NCBI GenBank assembly: GCA_005502925.1
Contig: SCPD01000002.1
Location: forward strand, 248,001 to 312,000
DNA from: Rhizobiales bacterium Y(2018)
GTDB lineage: Bacteria > Pseudomonadota > Alphaproteobacteria > Rhizobiales > Aestuariivirgaceae
Direction of reading: 5' to 3'
Length of the DNA stretch: 64,000 nucleotides
Shown: in pieces, positions 1-9,202 of the stretch
How the letters are laid out: each line of letters starts with the position of its first letter
Position numbering within the stretch: position 1 is the first letter of the stretch
Position numbers and translations under genes: made by a program
Notes under the pieces: model-generated
Seen by the model: only the letters and a program-made list of their open reading frames with translations
Told to the model about the DNA's origin: nothing
The model's database searches: none

Positions 1-749
1 GCGGCATGGAGCGCGCCCGAATCGAGCGCCGCCAGGATATCGCCTTCGACCTGCTGCTTGCCGCGCCCGGCATTGATGATGACGGGCGCGCCGAGCGGAC
101 CTTTGCGCGACAGCTTGGCGATGAGGTCGCGGTTGATGATCCCCGTCGTTTCCGGCGTATGCGGCAGAAGGCACACGAGAATATCGGTTCGTTCCAGGAA
201 CGAATCGAATTCTTGCGGGCCGGCGAAACACTCGATGCCCGGAATGGATTTGCGTGAGCGGCTCCAGCCGGCCACCTTGAAACCGAGAAGCCTGAGCTTT
301 TGTGCCGCATCGGTGCCCAGCACGCCGAGCCCCATCACGCCCACCGACACCGCCGAGGCGGCCCGTTCCGCGAATGGCTCCCAGCGCCTGTGGCGCTGGT
401 TCTCGTCATGCCGGCGCTGCTGGCGGTGATGCAGCAGCACCTGCAGCACGACATATTCGCTCATCCGCATGGTGAGGTCGGGCTCGGCGATGCGCGCCAG
501 CGGCACATCCTGCGGCAGCGTCGGATCCTTCAATATGGCATCGACCCCGGCGCCCAGCGAGAAGATCAGCTTGAGGTTGGGCAGGCTCTTCAGGACATTG
601 GCGGGCGGCAGCCAGGCCATCGCATAGGTGATGTCCTCAAGCCTCCCGGCCTCCGGCCATGTCCTGATGTCGAGATCGGGCGCCTGCCGGCGCATCGCGG
701 TCGTCCATTCCTCGACCGGCCAGGAATTGATGAGATAGATGAGAGCCAT
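1..749 (-). CDS. 2-hydroxyacid dehydrogenase, GhrA-like (glyoxylate/hydroxypyruvate reductase A), C-terminus beyond the window
   Basis: About 249 N-terminal residues are visible; the 3' end lies outside the window. The protein opens MALIYLINSWPVEEW and carries a Rossmann dinucleotide motif GLGVLG in the segment VSVGVMGLGVLGTDAAQKL, followed by ILVCLLPHTPETTGIIN and INAGRGKQQVE, which are the usual landmarks of NAD(P)H-dependent 2-hydroxyacid dehydrogenases. The short N-terminal catalytic half and the SEYV/LLHHRQ region resemble the GhrA subgroup, which reduces glyoxylate and hydroxypyruvate in the cytoplasm. The start lies only 2 bases after the stop of the ABC ATPase gene, so it is probably the last cistron of the yej operon. 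The catalytic Arg/Glu/His cannot all be checked because of the truncation. Confidence 0.85.
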   Translation of the reverse strand, partial: MALIYLINSWPVEEWTTAMRRQAPDLDIRTWPEAGRLEDITYAMAWLPPANVLKSLPNLKLIFSLGAGVDAILKDPTLPQDVPLARIAEPDLTMRMSEYVVLQVLLHHRQQRRHDENQRHRRWEPFAERAASAVSVGVMGLGVLGTDAAQKLRLLGFKVAGWSRSRKSIPGIECFAGPQEFDSFLERTDILVCLLPHTPETTGIINRDLIAKLSRKGPLGAPVIINAGRGKQQVEGDILAALDSGALHA

Positions 750-751
750 GA

Positions 752-2380
752 TTATTGCTTGACGGTCCCTGAGGGAGCCGTGCGCAGATGCAGCGCCGCG
801 GCGATGAGGGCCTTGGTATAGTCGGTCTGCGGTTGATCGAAAATCTGCGCCGTCGGCCCATGCTCGACGGCCAGCCCATTGCGCATCACGATCACTTCAT
901 TGGCGAGCGCGCGCACCACTTTGAGGTCGTGGCTGATGAACAGGTAAGCGAGATTATGCGTCTCCTGGATCTGGCGCAGGAGGTCGACGATCTGCGCCTG
1001 TACCGACATGTCGAGAGCGCTGGTCGGCTCGTCGAGGACGACGAATTTGGGCTGCAGCGCCAAGGCCCGCGCAATGGCGACGCGCTGGCGCTGGCCGCCC
1101 GAAAATTCATGCGGATAGCGTTCCATCGTGGAAGGATCGAGACCGACTTCGCTGAGCGCCTGGGCGACGCGGTCGCGCCTTTCGTCGGCGCTGAATTCCT
1201 TGCCCTGGACGATCAGTCCCTCTTCGACGATCTGACGGATCGAGAGCCTGGGTGACAGAGACCCGTATGGGTCCTGGAACACGACCTGCATCTCCTTGCG
1301 CAGCGGTCGCATGCTGCGCGCATTGAAGCCGTCGATGCGCTGCCCGGCATAGGTGATCGGCCCTTCCGAGGCGATGAGGCGCAGGATCGCCAGGCCGAGC
1401 GTGGTTTTGCCGGAGCCAGATTCGCCGACGACGCCAAGCGTCTGGCCGGCTCTTACCGTCACGTCGACGCCGTCGACCGCCTTGATATGGCCGACCACCT
1501 TGCGGAAGAAACCGCGTTTGATCGGGAACCAGATCTTGACCTTGTCGGCGGACACGACGACCGGGGCCGTCGTGTCGGTCGTGGGCGGCTTGCCCTTGGG
1601 CTCGGCGGCGAGCAGCATCTTGGTATAGGCATGCTGCGGATGGGTGAAGACCTTCTCCGTCTCGCCCGCTTCGACGATCTTGCCGTGCTGCATCACACAG
1701 ACCTTGTTCGCCATGTGCCGGACGATGCCGAGATCATGGGTGATGAGGAGAAGCGCCATCTGGGTTTCGGCCTGGAGCTCTTTCAGGAGCTTCAGGATTT
1801 GCGCCTGCACCGTGACGTCGAGCGCTGTGGTCGGCTCGTCGGCGATGAGGAGGTCGGGATTGTTGGCGAGCGCCATGGCGATCATCACGCGCTGGCGCTG
1901 GCCGCCGGAAAGTTGATGCGGGAAATCCTGGAGCCGCGTCTCGGGATCGCGGATGCCGACCTTGGTGAGCAGGTCGATGATCCGGTTGCGCCGCGCCGCG
2001 CCGCCGAGATTCTGGTGCACTTCCAATATTTCACCGATCTGGCGCTCGACCGAGTGGAGCGGGTTGAGCGACGTCATCGGCTCCTGGAAGATCATCGAGA
2101 TGTCGTTGCCCCGCACCTTGCGCAAGGCATTCTCGTCGGCATGAAGCAGTTCCTGCCCTCTGAAGCGGATCTCACCCGAGGGATGCGACGCCGGCGGATA
2201 GGGAAGGAGCTTGGTCACCGAGAGAGCGGAGACCGACTTCCCCGATCCCGATTCACCGACCAGCGCCAGCGTCTCGCCCTTGTCGATGGAGAAGGAAACC
2301 TGATCGACCGCGAGGGTCGTCCTGCCGCCCTGGGTGAAGGCGACCGAGAGATCTTTGACCTCGAGAAGGGGCGCGCTCAT
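752..2380 (-). CDS. yejF: Fused duplicated ATPase of a YejABEF oligopeptide/microcin C-type ABC importer
   Basis: This 542-residue cytoplasmic protein contains two complete ABC ATPase domains in tandem. Domain 1 has Walker A GESGSGKS at residues 42-49, signature LSGGQRQR and Walker [13 protein letters not shown]. Domain 2 repeats the set with [16 protein letters not shown] and [12 protein letters not shown] two-in-one ATPase beside two permeases and binding proteins is the hallmark of YejF. The chosen ATG overlaps the yejE stop by four bases (ATGA), which indicates translational coupling; a longer upstream reading frame would run deep into yejE and is rejected. The protein powers uptake of short peptides. 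In Agrobacterium the homologous transporter takes up cell-wall (murein) peptides; whether that holds here is inference. Confidence 0.95.
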   Translation of the reverse strand: MSAPLLEVKDLSVAFTQGGRTTLAVDQVSFSIDKGETLALVGESGSGKSVSALSVTKLLPYPPASHPSGEIRFRGQELLHADENALRKVRGNDISMIFQEPMTSLNPLHSVERQIGEILEVHQNLGGAARRNRIIDLLTKVGIRDPETRLQDFPHQLSGGQRQRVMIAMALANNPDLLIADEPTTALDVTVQAQILKLLKELQAETQMALLLITHDLGIVRHMANKVCVMQHGKIVEAGETEKVFTHPQHAYTKMLLAAEPKGKPPTTDTTAPVVVSADKVKIWFPIKRGFFRKVVGHIKAVDGVDVTVRAGQTLGVVGESGSGKTTLGLAILRLIASEGPITYAGQRIDGFNARSMRPLRKEMQVVFQDPYGSLSPRLSIRQIVEEGLIVQGKEFSADERRDRVAQALSEVGLDPSTMERYPHEFSGGQRQRVAIARALALQPKFVVLDEPTSALDMSVQAQIVDLLRQIQETHNLAYLFISHDLKVVRALANEVIVMRNGLAVEHGPTAQIFDQPQTDYTKALIAAALHLRTAPSGTVKQ

Positions 2381-3480
2381 TGGAAGGTCTTTCTGGGATC
2401 GAGCGCGTCGCGCACCGCCTCGCCGATGAAGACGAGAAGCGACAGCATGATGGCGAGCACCAGGAAGCCGGTGATGCCGAGCCACGGCGCCTGCAGATTC
2501 TGCTTGCCCTGGTTGAGCAGCTCGCCCAGCGACGGTGAGCCGGGTGGCAGTCCGAAGCCCAGATAGTCGAGCGCCGTCAATGTCGTCACCGAGGCGGCGA
2601 CGATGAACGGCATGAAGGTCACGGTCGAGACGAGCGCATTGGGCAGAAGATGCTTGAACATGATCTTGGTGTTCGACAGGCCGAGCGCCCGGGCGGCCCT
2701 GACATATTCGAGATTGCGCCCTCTCAGGAACTCGGCCCTGACGAGCCCGACCAGCGCCGTCCACGAGAACAGCACCATGATGAACAGCAGGATCCAGAAG
2801 GTCGGGGCGATGAAGGCGGAGAGGATGATGAGCAGATAGAGACTGGGGATCGCCGTCCAGATGTCGATGAAGCGCTGGAACAGGAGGTCCGTCCAGCCGC
2901 CGAAATAGCCCTGCACGGCGCCCGCGGCGATGCCGATGATCGAGGAGAAGAGGGCCAGGATGAGGCCGAAGAACACTGATATGCGGAAGCCGTAGACGAG
3001 GCGGGCGATGACGTCGCGCCCCTGATCGTCGGTGCCGAGCCAGTTGAGATTACCGGCGATGCAATTGGGATCCTGGGCCCCGAGCGGATATTTGGCGCAG
3101 GCCTCCTCACGGCTCATCCGGAAGGCGGGTTTCGACGGGGCGGGCGTCGGCAGCTCGTTATTGACCGAGTCATAGGAGTAGCGCAGCGGCGGCCAGATCA
3201 TCCAGCCATTGGCCTTGACCTCGTCCTGGATGAACGGGTCGCGAAAGTCGGTGCGCGCCAGGAAGCCGCCGAATTTCTCTTCCGGATATTCGGTGAAGGT
3301 CGGGAACAGGATCTCGCCCTTGTAGGAGGCGAGGACCGGGCGGTCATTGGTGAGGAGGGGTGCGAAGATGCTGATCAGGAACAGGACGAGGAAGATCCAG
3401 AACGACCAGTAGCCGCGCTTGTTCACCTGAAACAGGTGCAGGCGTCGCTCGTTCAGTCCGGAGAGCTTGATCAGGGGCAT
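2377..3480 (-). CDS. yejE: YejE-type inner-membrane permease of the oligopeptide ABC importer
   Basis: This 367-residue permease belongs to the DppC/OppC class. After one N-terminal membrane segment (SFWIFLVLFLISIFAPLLT) there is a long periplasmic stretch of about 110 residues, as in YejE proteins, then NWLGTDDQGRDVIARLVYGFRISV, typical of OppC-like permeases. The EAA loop appears as EYVRAARALGLSNTKIMFKH, the site that docks on the ATPase. Several hydrophobic segments follow up to LAIMLSLLVFIGEAVRDALDP. It ends in a four-base overlap with yejF and starts 3 bases after the yejB stop, so the three genes are co-transcribed. Confidence 0.95.
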   Translation of the reverse strand: MPLIKLSGLNERRLHLFQVNKRGYWSFWIFLVLFLISIFAPLLTNDRPVLASYKGEILFPTFTEYPEEKFGGFLARTDFRDPFIQDEVKANGWMIWPPLRYSYDSVNNELPTPAPSKPAFRMSREEACAKYPLGAQDPNCIAGNLNWLGTDDQGRDVIARLVYGFRISVFFGLILALFSSIIGIAAGAVQGYFGGWTDLLFQRFIDIWTAIPSLYLLIILSAFIAPTFWILLFIMVLFSWTALVGLVRAEFLRGRNLEYVRAARALGLSNTKIMFKHLLPNALVSTVTFMPFIVAASVTTLTALDYLGFGLPPGSPSLGELLNQGKQNLQAPWLGITGFLVLAIMLSLLVFIGEAVRDALDPRKTFQ

Positions 3481-3483
3481 CGA

Positions 3484-4599
3484 TTAAAGGTTTCGGGATT
3501 CGAAATCGATTCGGGGGTCGACGAAGGTGTAGGTGAGATCGCTGATGAGCGCTATGATAAGACCGATCACCGCCACGATATAGACATTGGCGAAGAACAC
3601 CGGATAGTCGCGGTTGAGGGCGGCCGTGTAGGTCAAAAGGCCGATCCCGTCGAGCGAGAAAATCTGCTCGATAAGGAGCGAGCCGGTGAAGAAGGCGCCG
3701 AGGAAGGCGCCGGGAAAGCCGGCGATGACCAGCAGCATGGCATTGCGGAAGACATGGCCATAGAGCACGCGGCGCTCGGTGAGCCCCTTGGCCTTGGCGG
3801 TGACGACATACTGCTTGCGGATCTCGTCGAGGAACGAGTTCTTGGTGAGGAGCGTCGTGGTGGCGAAGCCGCCGATCCCCATGGCGATGAGCGGCAGCAC
3901 CAGATGCCAGGCATAGTCGGTGATCTTCCCGAAGAGGGAGAGATCGGAGAAATTGTCCGAGGTCAGGCCGCGCAAGGGAAACCAGGAGAAATAGCTGCCG
4001 CCGGCGAAGACGACGATCAGGAAGATGGCGAGGATGAATCCCGGAATGGCATAGCCGACGATGATCACCGCCGACGTCCAGATGTCGAAATGAGTGCCGT
4101 CCTTCACCGCCTTGCGGATGCCCAGGGGGATCGAGACGAAATTGGTGATGAGGAGCAGCCAGATGCCGAGCGAGATCGACACCGGCATCTTCTCGAGCAT
4201 GAGATCGACCACCGGCCTGTCGCGGAAGTAGCTGTCACCGAAATTGAAGGTGAGGTAGTTCTTCATCATCAGGACGAAGCGCTCGACCGGCGGCTTGTCG
4301 AAGCCGAACTGGACTTCGAGCTTCTTGATGAATTCGGGATCGAGGCCCTGGGCGCCGCGATATTTGACGGCCATCCCGGCATCGCCGAAGGAGCCGGGCT
4401 CGGCGCTGCGGACCCCGCTGTCGCCGCCCTGGCCGCCGCCGAACCGCGCCGTGGCATCGACGGCGGTGCCCTGGATCTGCGCGATGATGCGCTCGATCGG
4501 CCCGCCCGGCACGAACTGCACGATGGCGAAGGTCATCACCATGATGCCGAGCAAGGTCGGGATCATGAGAAGCAAGCGTTTGATGATATAAGCGCCCAT
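3484..4599 (-). CDS. yejB: YejB-type inner-membrane permease of the oligopeptide ABC importer
   Basis: This 371-residue permease is of the DppB/OppB class. It begins MGAYIIKRLLLMIPTLLGIMVMTF, the classical first transmembrane helix of this class, and has the family motif region FIKKLEVQFGFDKPP and an EAA-type loop YVVTAKAKGLTERRVLYGH facing the ATPase. The periplasmic insertion of roughly 70 residues after helix 1, with a low-complexity Gly/Ala patch (GGGQGGDSG), matches the longer YejB subgroup. It lies between the second yejA-like gene and yejE. The 65-base gap to the upstream gene contains a palindromic repeat (4615-4658). Confidence 0.95.
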   Translation of the reverse strand: MGAYIIKRLLLMIPTLLGIMVMTFAIVQFVPGGPIERIIAQIQGTAVDATARFGGGQGGDSGVRSAEPGSFGDAGMAVKYRGAQGLDPEFIKKLEVQFGFDKPPVERFVLMMKNYLTFNFGDSYFRDRPVVDLMLEKMPVSISLGIWLLLITNFVSIPLGIRKAVKDGTHFDIWTSAVIIVGYAIPGFILAIFLIVVFAGGSYFSWFPLRGLTSDNFSDLSLFGKITDYAWHLVLPLIAMGIGGFATTTLLTKNSFLDEIRKQYVVTAKAKGLTERRVLYGHVFRNAMLLVIAGFPGAFLGAFFTGSLLIEQIFSLDGIGLLTYTAALNRDYPVFFANVYIVAVIGLIIALISDLTYTFVDPRIDFESRNL

Positions 4600-4614
4600 T
4601 CCTGCCGTCCTACG

Positions 4615-4658
4615 GCATCGGCCCGAAAGCCGCGCGCGGCGTTGCGGAGTTCCGATGC
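4615..4658. repeat. Dispersed 44-45 bp palindromic element, copy A (diverged)
   Basis: The element begins GCATCGGCCCGAAA and ends with the complementary CCGATGC, giving a 7-bp terminal stem. It shares its left half with copies at 10842-10886 and 27144-27188. This copy sits between two co-directional cistrons of the yej operon, and its interior is more diverged (GCCGCGCGCGGC). It could act as an intercistronic RNA hairpin. Confidence 0.6.
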
Positions 4659-4664
4659 ATGAAA

Positions 4665-6479
4665 CTAGTTACCACGCCTCAATGTCTTCGCCTTCTCGGC
4701 ATCGACCCACCAAGTATCGGTGATCCCTCTGTCATAATCGGGCTTGATTTGGGGCTTTTCGAAGATATCCCAGTGCACGATCCAGTGACTGGCCTTGCCC
4801 CAGTTGGGCACCCAGATATGCTCGGCCCTGAGCACCCGGTCGAGGGCGCGCCCGGCATACATCAGCTCCTCGCGCGATTTCGCGGCGACCATCTTGTCGA
4901 TGAGCCTGTCGACGGCGGGGAGAGCAATGCCGGAAAGATTGTAGCTGCCGATGGTCTTGGCGGCGTCCGAGCTGAACTGCGCCTTGAGCTCGTCGCCGGG
5001 CGTCTGGCCGCCCACCAGGCGCACGATGTCGACATCGAAGTCGAAATCCTTCATCCGCTGTTCCTGCTGGGCGGGATCGATGCCGCGCAGCGTCGTATCG
5101 ATGCCGAGCAGCCGCAGGTTCTTGGCATAAGGCGCAAGGATCCGCTCGCTGGTCGGACCATCGATGAGGAATTCGACGGTGAACTTCTCGCCCTTGGCAT
5201 TGACGAGTAAAGTGCCTTCGCGCTTCCAGCCCGCTTCGGCGAGGAGCTGTGAGGCCTGCCTGAGGAGCTTGCGATCCTGTCCCGAGCCGTCCGAAACGGG
5301 TGGGAGATAGGCGTCCTCGAAGACCTCCGGCCGAAGCTCCTTACGGAACGGCTCCAGGATCTGGAGTTCTTCCGGCGAAGGTTTGCCCGTGGCCATCAGG
5401 GCGGAGTTCTCGAAGAAGCTCGTGGTGCGCTTATAGGAGCCGTAGAAGAGATTGGTGTTCATCCATTCGAAGTCGAAGGCGAGATCGAAGGCCTTGCGCA
5501 CGCGCACATCCTGGAATTTCTCGCGCCGCATGTTGAAATAGAGTCCCTGCGCGCCGGACGGCGTGTTGTCGGGCAGGACCTCCTTGATGAGGCGGCCTTC
5601 CTCTACCGATTTCGTGTTGTAGGCGGTGGCCCAGTCGCGCGAGGTGAATTCCTCGTGGAGGTCGAGGACGCCGGCCTTCAGGGCCTCGACGACGGCCGTG
5701 CGGTCCTTGAAATATTCGGTGCGCACTTCGTCGAAATTGAAGCGGCCCTTATTGACCGGCAGATCGGCACCCCAATAGTCCGGACGCCGCGCATAGGAGA
5801 CATACTGCCCGGCCTTGAAGCTGCCGATCTTGTAGGGCCCGGAGCCCAGCGGCGGATCGAGCGACGTCTTGGTGAAGTCATGTGTCGCATAATAGGCCTT
5901 GGAGAGGATCGGCAAGGCCGCGACGCTGAGCGGCAGATCGCGCGTATTGTCGCCCTTGAACGAATAGCGGACCTCATAGGGCGCCAGCATCTCGCATTTC
6001 TCGATGTCGCGAATGGCGATGCGGATGCGTTCGTCGCCATAGTCCTTGATCAGCCGGAAGCTGTCGCACACATCATCGCCGGTGAGCTTCGAGCCGTCGG
6101 CGAAACGGGCTTCCTCGCGCAACTGGAAGGTGACGCTCTTCTTATCAGGGGCGAGATCGGCTGTCTTGGCGACGAGGCCATACATGGCATCGGGCTCGTC
6201 GGTGGCGCGTGCCATCAGCGTGTCGAACAGGAGCCCGATATTCTCGGGCCAGGTGCCCTTGAGGATGAAGCCGTTGAACGAATCGAACGTGTCGCGCGCC
6301 AGGATACCCCGGCTGGCCAGCCTGCCGCCTTTCGGCGCGTCCGGGTTCACATAGTCGAAATGCTTGAAATCAGGCGGGTATTTGAGGTCGCCGAAGGCCG
6401 AAAGCCCGTGCCGGGGCTCGGCCTGCGCAGTGACGGTGAGAAGGCCGAGCGCCAGGACGGCGGTGAGCGCGGTTCTCAT
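4665..6479 (-). CDS. Periplasmic oligopeptide-binding protein of the Yej importer, second copy
   Basis: This 604-residue protein is a family 5 (DppA/OppA-like) extracellular solute-binding protein with an N-terminal Sec-type signal (MRTALTAVLALGLLTVTAQA). The mature part starts EPRHGLSAFGDLKYPPDFKHFDYVNPDAPKGG, the same signature seen in its upstream neighbour. Other landmarks are DPPLGSGPYKIGSFKAGQYV and RVRKAFDLAFDFEWMN. It starts within the last bases of the other binding-protein gene (ATGA overlap), so the two are translationally coupled. The paralogues align along their whole length but are clearly diverged, which suggests an old duplication with different peptide preferences. The YejA or YepA name is not assigned because sequence reading alone does not tell which copy serves which substrate. 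Confidence 0.9.
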   Translation of the reverse strand: MRTALTAVLALGLLTVTAQAEPRHGLSAFGDLKYPPDFKHFDYVNPDAPKGGRLASRGILARDTFDSFNGFILKGTWPENIGLLFDTLMARATDEPDAMYGLVAKTADLAPDKKSVTFQLREEARFADGSKLTGDDVCDSFRLIKDYGDERIRIAIRDIEKCEMLAPYEVRYSFKGDNTRDLPLSVAALPILSKAYYATHDFTKTSLDPPLGSGPYKIGSFKAGQYVSYARRPDYWGADLPVNKGRFNFDEVRTEYFKDRTAVVEALKAGVLDLHEEFTSRDWATAYNTKSVEEGRLIKEVLPDNTPSGAQGLYFNMRREKFQDVRVRKAFDLAFDFEWMNTNLFYGSYKRTTSFFENSALMATGKPSPEELQILEPFRKELRPEVFEDAYLPPVSDGSGQDRKLLRQASQLLAEAGWKREGTLLVNAKGEKFTVEFLIDGPTSERILAPYAKNLRLLGIDTTLRGIDPAQQEQRMKDFDFDVDIVRLVGGQTPGDELKAQFSSDAAKTIGSYNLSGIALPAVDRLIDKMVAAKSREELMYAGRALDRVLRAEHIWVPNWGKASHWIVHWDIFEKPQIKPDYDRGITDTWWVDAEKAKTLRRGN

Positions 6480-8353
6480 TTATTGGCCGCCGTCTGCTTG
6501 GCTTTCTCTTCATCCCACCACCACAAGGATGGGAAACCTACGCTGTAGGGAGGGGTGGGTTCCGGATAACCGAAGCGGTTCCAATAGGGCAGGAACTGTT
6601 CCGCCCGATAGAAGTCCGGCACCATGTAATAGTTCCACAACAGCACACGATCGAGCGCCTTGGTCGCGGCGATGAGCTCGGCGCGGCTGTTGGCGAAGAT
6701 GATGAGATCGATGATCTTGTCGATCACCGGATTCTTGATGCCGATCACATTGCGGCTGCCCTTCTGGTCGGCGGCCGCCGTTCCCCAAAAATCCCGTTGC
6801 TCGTTTCCGGGCGAAAGTGACTCGGCGAAGACCGAGGTGATCACGTCGAAATCGAAATCGCGGATCCGGTTCTGATACTGCGCCGAATCGATGGTGCGGA
6901 TCGTGACCTGGATGCCGAGCCGTTCGAGGCTCGGCTTGTAAGCGAGGTTCATATCCTCGAAGGACGGATCGTCGAGCAGGAACTCCATCGTCATCCGCTC
7001 GCCGGTTTTGTCATTGGTGAGCGCGTTACCCTTGATCGACCAGCCCGCCTCTTTCAGCAACTGCACCGCCTTGCGCAGGTTGTCGCGGATATTCTGCGGC
7101 GTGCCGTTGACGGGATTCTTGTACTCCGTCGTAAAGACTTCTTCCGGAATCTGGCCCTTGAACTGAGTGAGAATCTCCAGCTCGCGGCCTTGCGGCAGGC
7201 CGGTGGCGGCGAGCTCGGAATTCTGGAAATAGCTCTGGGTGCGCTTGTTGTAGTCGCCGAAGGACAGCACCCGCATGCGGCCTTCGAAATCATAGGCGAG
7301 ATTGAAGGCCTGGCGCACCTTGGGATCGGCGAATTTGGCCCGCCTGGTATTGAAGACGAAGCCCTGCATCTGCTGGGCGTCCTTGGTGAAGAACGCCTTC
7401 TTGATCACATTGCCCTTCTTGAAGGCAGGGAAATCATACTGGGTTTCCCATTCCTTGGTGCCGGCGCCGGTCCTGACATCTAGCTGGTCGCCCTTGAAGG
7501 CCTCGAAAATGATGCCGCGGTCGCGGAAATAGATGAGCTCGATCTCGTCGAAATTGTCCTGGCCGACATTGACCGGCAGATTGACGCCCCAATAGTCCTT
7601 CACCCGCTCGAACAGAATGGATTGCCCGGCCTTGAAGCTCTTGACGCGATAGGGGCCGGAGCCGAGCGGCGGCTCGAGCGTCGTGTTGTTGATGTCGCGC
7701 TGCTTGCCGGACGCGTCCTTGCCTTCCCAATAGTGCTTCGGCAGGACAAAGGTCTGGCCCATGATGCCGGGCAGCTCGCGATTGCCCTTGCTGTCGAAGG
7801 CGAAGGTGACTTCGTTGGGCCCGGTCTGCTCGGCCTTCTGAACATTCTTGTAGTAGGCCTGATAGAAGGGATGAGCGCTTTTGAGGAAGTCGAAGGCGAA
7901 GATGACGTCGGCAACGGTCACGGGTTGGCCGTCCTGCCAGCGCGCCTCGGGACGCAGCCGGAAGACAACATAGGAATGATCCTCGGGCTGGTACATGCTT
8001 TCGGCGATGAGGCCATAGGCCGAGGTCACTTCATCGAGAGCGGCCGAGGTGAGCGTTTCGAAGACGGTGCCGGCATAGGCGGCGGGATCGCCCTTGATGA
8101 TGAAGACGTTGAAATTATCGAAGGAGCCCGTGGTGCCGAGCCTGAGCCTGCCGCCTTTCGGCGCATTGGGGTTCACATAGTCGAAGTGCTTGAAGCCGGC
8201 CGGATATTTGAGCTCGCCATAGATGTTGTTGCCATGGCTGAATACCCGCTCCTGAGCCCTTGCCGGCTCGACCGAGAGTATCTTCAATCCGGAGACAGAC
8301 CCCAATCCCAAGAGGGACGCCGTTTTAATAAGGCCACGCCGGGTTAGGATCAT
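6476..8353 (-). CDS. Periplasmic oligopeptide-binding protein of the Yej importer, first copy (Tat-type signal)
   Basis: This 625-residue family 5 solute-binding protein is first in the yej operon. From the ATG chosen here the N-terminus reads MILTRRGLIKTASLLGLGSV, a plausible twin-arginine signal followed by ...EPARAQ; the downstream paralogue has an ordinary Sec signal instead. A GTG 12 bases upstream (8365) is an alternative start. The mature sequence contains GELKYPAGFKHFDYVNPNAPKGG and EPPLGSGPYRVKSFKAGQSI, as in YejA-like proteins. It delivers peptides to YejB/YejE. Use of two export routes for two related binding proteins is noteworthy, but the Tat call rests on motif reading only. Confidence 0.9.
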   Translation of the reverse strand: MILTRRGLIKTASLLGLGSVSGLKILSVEPARAQERVFSHGNNIYGELKYPAGFKHFDYVNPNAPKGGRLRLGTTGSFDNFNVFIIKGDPAAYAGTVFETLTSAALDEVTSAYGLIAESMYQPEDHSYVVFRLRPEARWQDGQPVTVADVIFAFDFLKSAHPFYQAYYKNVQKAEQTGPNEVTFAFDSKGNRELPGIMGQTFVLPKHYWEGKDASGKQRDINNTTLEPPLGSGPYRVKSFKAGQSILFERVKDYWGVNLPVNVGQDNFDEIELIYFRDRGIIFEAFKGDQLDVRTGAGTKEWETQYDFPAFKKGNVIKKAFFTKDAQQMQGFVFNTRRAKFADPKVRQAFNLAYDFEGRMRVLSFGDYNKRTQSYFQNSELAATGLPQGRELEILTQFKGQIPEEVFTTEYKNPVNGTPQNIRDNLRKAVQLLKEAGWSIKGNALTNDKTGERMTMEFLLDDPSFEDMNLAYKPSLERLGIQVTIRTIDSAQYQNRIRDFDFDVITSVFAESLSPGNEQRDFWGTAAADQKGSRNVIGIKNPVIDKIIDLIIFANSRAELIAATKALDRVLLWNYYMVPDFYRAEQFLPYWNRFGYPEPTPPYSVGFPSLWWWDEEKAKQTAANK

Positions 8354-8480
8354 TGCTGACGGCACTCCGCTGATTTGGTTTCCCCGAAGATACGCATTCC
8401 TGGCCGGAAAGCAAAACCTCGCAGCGGCGCAAAGGCGGTTAAATCTTTGTGAGATTTGCGTTATTTCCGGGGCAAAACGA

Positions 8481-8506
8481 AGAGGCCGGCGTTTCCGCCG
8501 GCCTCT
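8481..8506 (-). terminator. Rho-independent terminator downstream of the cytochrome c gene
   Basis: A perfect 11-bp stem, AGAGGCCGGCG paired with CGCCGGCCTCT around a 4-base loop, lies 30 bases past the stop of the minus-strand cytochrome gene. Read on the minus strand it is followed by TCGTTTTGCC. It separates the cytochrome transcript from the yej operon. Confidence 0.75.
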
Positions 8507-8535
8507 CGAATAATAAGGTCAATGAATTCAGCCGT

Positions 8536-9078
8536 TTACGGCGCCGGGAACGGCTTCGGGGCGTCCGAGAGCGTGCGCAGATAAGCGAGCAGGTCGGCGC
8601 GCGCCTGATCGCGCTTGATGCCGCCGAAAGTCATCTTGGTCTTCGGCGCAAAGCCCTTCGGGTTGGTGATGAACTTGTTGAGGTTTTCGAAGCTCCACTT
8701 GTCGGCGGCGTGCTCCTTCAGGGAATCGGAATAGGCGAAGCCCTCATGCGCGGCGATCGGGCGGTCGACCAGGTCCCAGAGATCCGGACCAGTCTTGTTC
8801 GCGCCGCCCTTTTCGAAGACATGGCAGGCGAGGCAGGCTTTGGCCTGCGCCTGGCCCTTCACGGGATCGGCCTTGGCGAGGAGGGTGCCCAGCGATTCGG
8901 TGGGCGTGGTTTCACCGCCGCCGGTCCCGCCGCCGGACTCGGCGACCTCGATGGCATAGCCCTGCTTTTCCGGCTTTTCCGCGTGATAGATCATGCTCTT
9001 GGCCTGGCCGAGGCCGAACACCACGAGCGCCGTGGCGAGAACCGCGCCGGCAATCTTATTGAATTCAAAACTGTTCAT
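8536..9078 (-). CDS. cycM: Membrane-anchored class I cytochrome c (CycM/c552 type)
   Basis: This 180-residue protein has one N-terminal membrane helix (IAGAVLATALVVFGLGQA) that probably stays as an anchor, a Gly/Thr-rich linker (ESGGGTGGGETTP), and a single c-type haem domain with the binding motif CLACH and a likely axial Met in APKTKMTFGG. This architecture is that of the CycM/c552 proteins of rhizobia, which carry electrons from the bc1 complex to the aa3 oxidase on the periplasmic face. It is monocistronic, with its own terminator, and is divergent from kdsB. The order cycM, kdsB, pheA is common in this bacterial order. Confidence 0.9.
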   Translation of the reverse strand: MNSFEFNKIAGAVLATALVVFGLGQAKSMIYHAEKPEKQGYAIEVAESGGGTGGGETTPTESLGTLLAKADPVKGQAQAKACLACHVFEKGGANKTGPDLWDLVDRPIAAHEGFAYSDSLKEHAADKWSFENLNKFITNPKGFAPKTKMTFGGIKRDQARADLLAYLRTLSDAPKPFPAP

Positions 9079-9202
9079 ATTGGTAGGCCGGCTCCCCGGT
9101 TCCCTCTATTTCGCTATTCGCCGCGGAAACTAATTGGTTCTCGAATGGCTCGCAATACGTTAAAGCTCGCCTGACCAATTTGCCGCGCCCCGCCTTAAGC
9201 CC

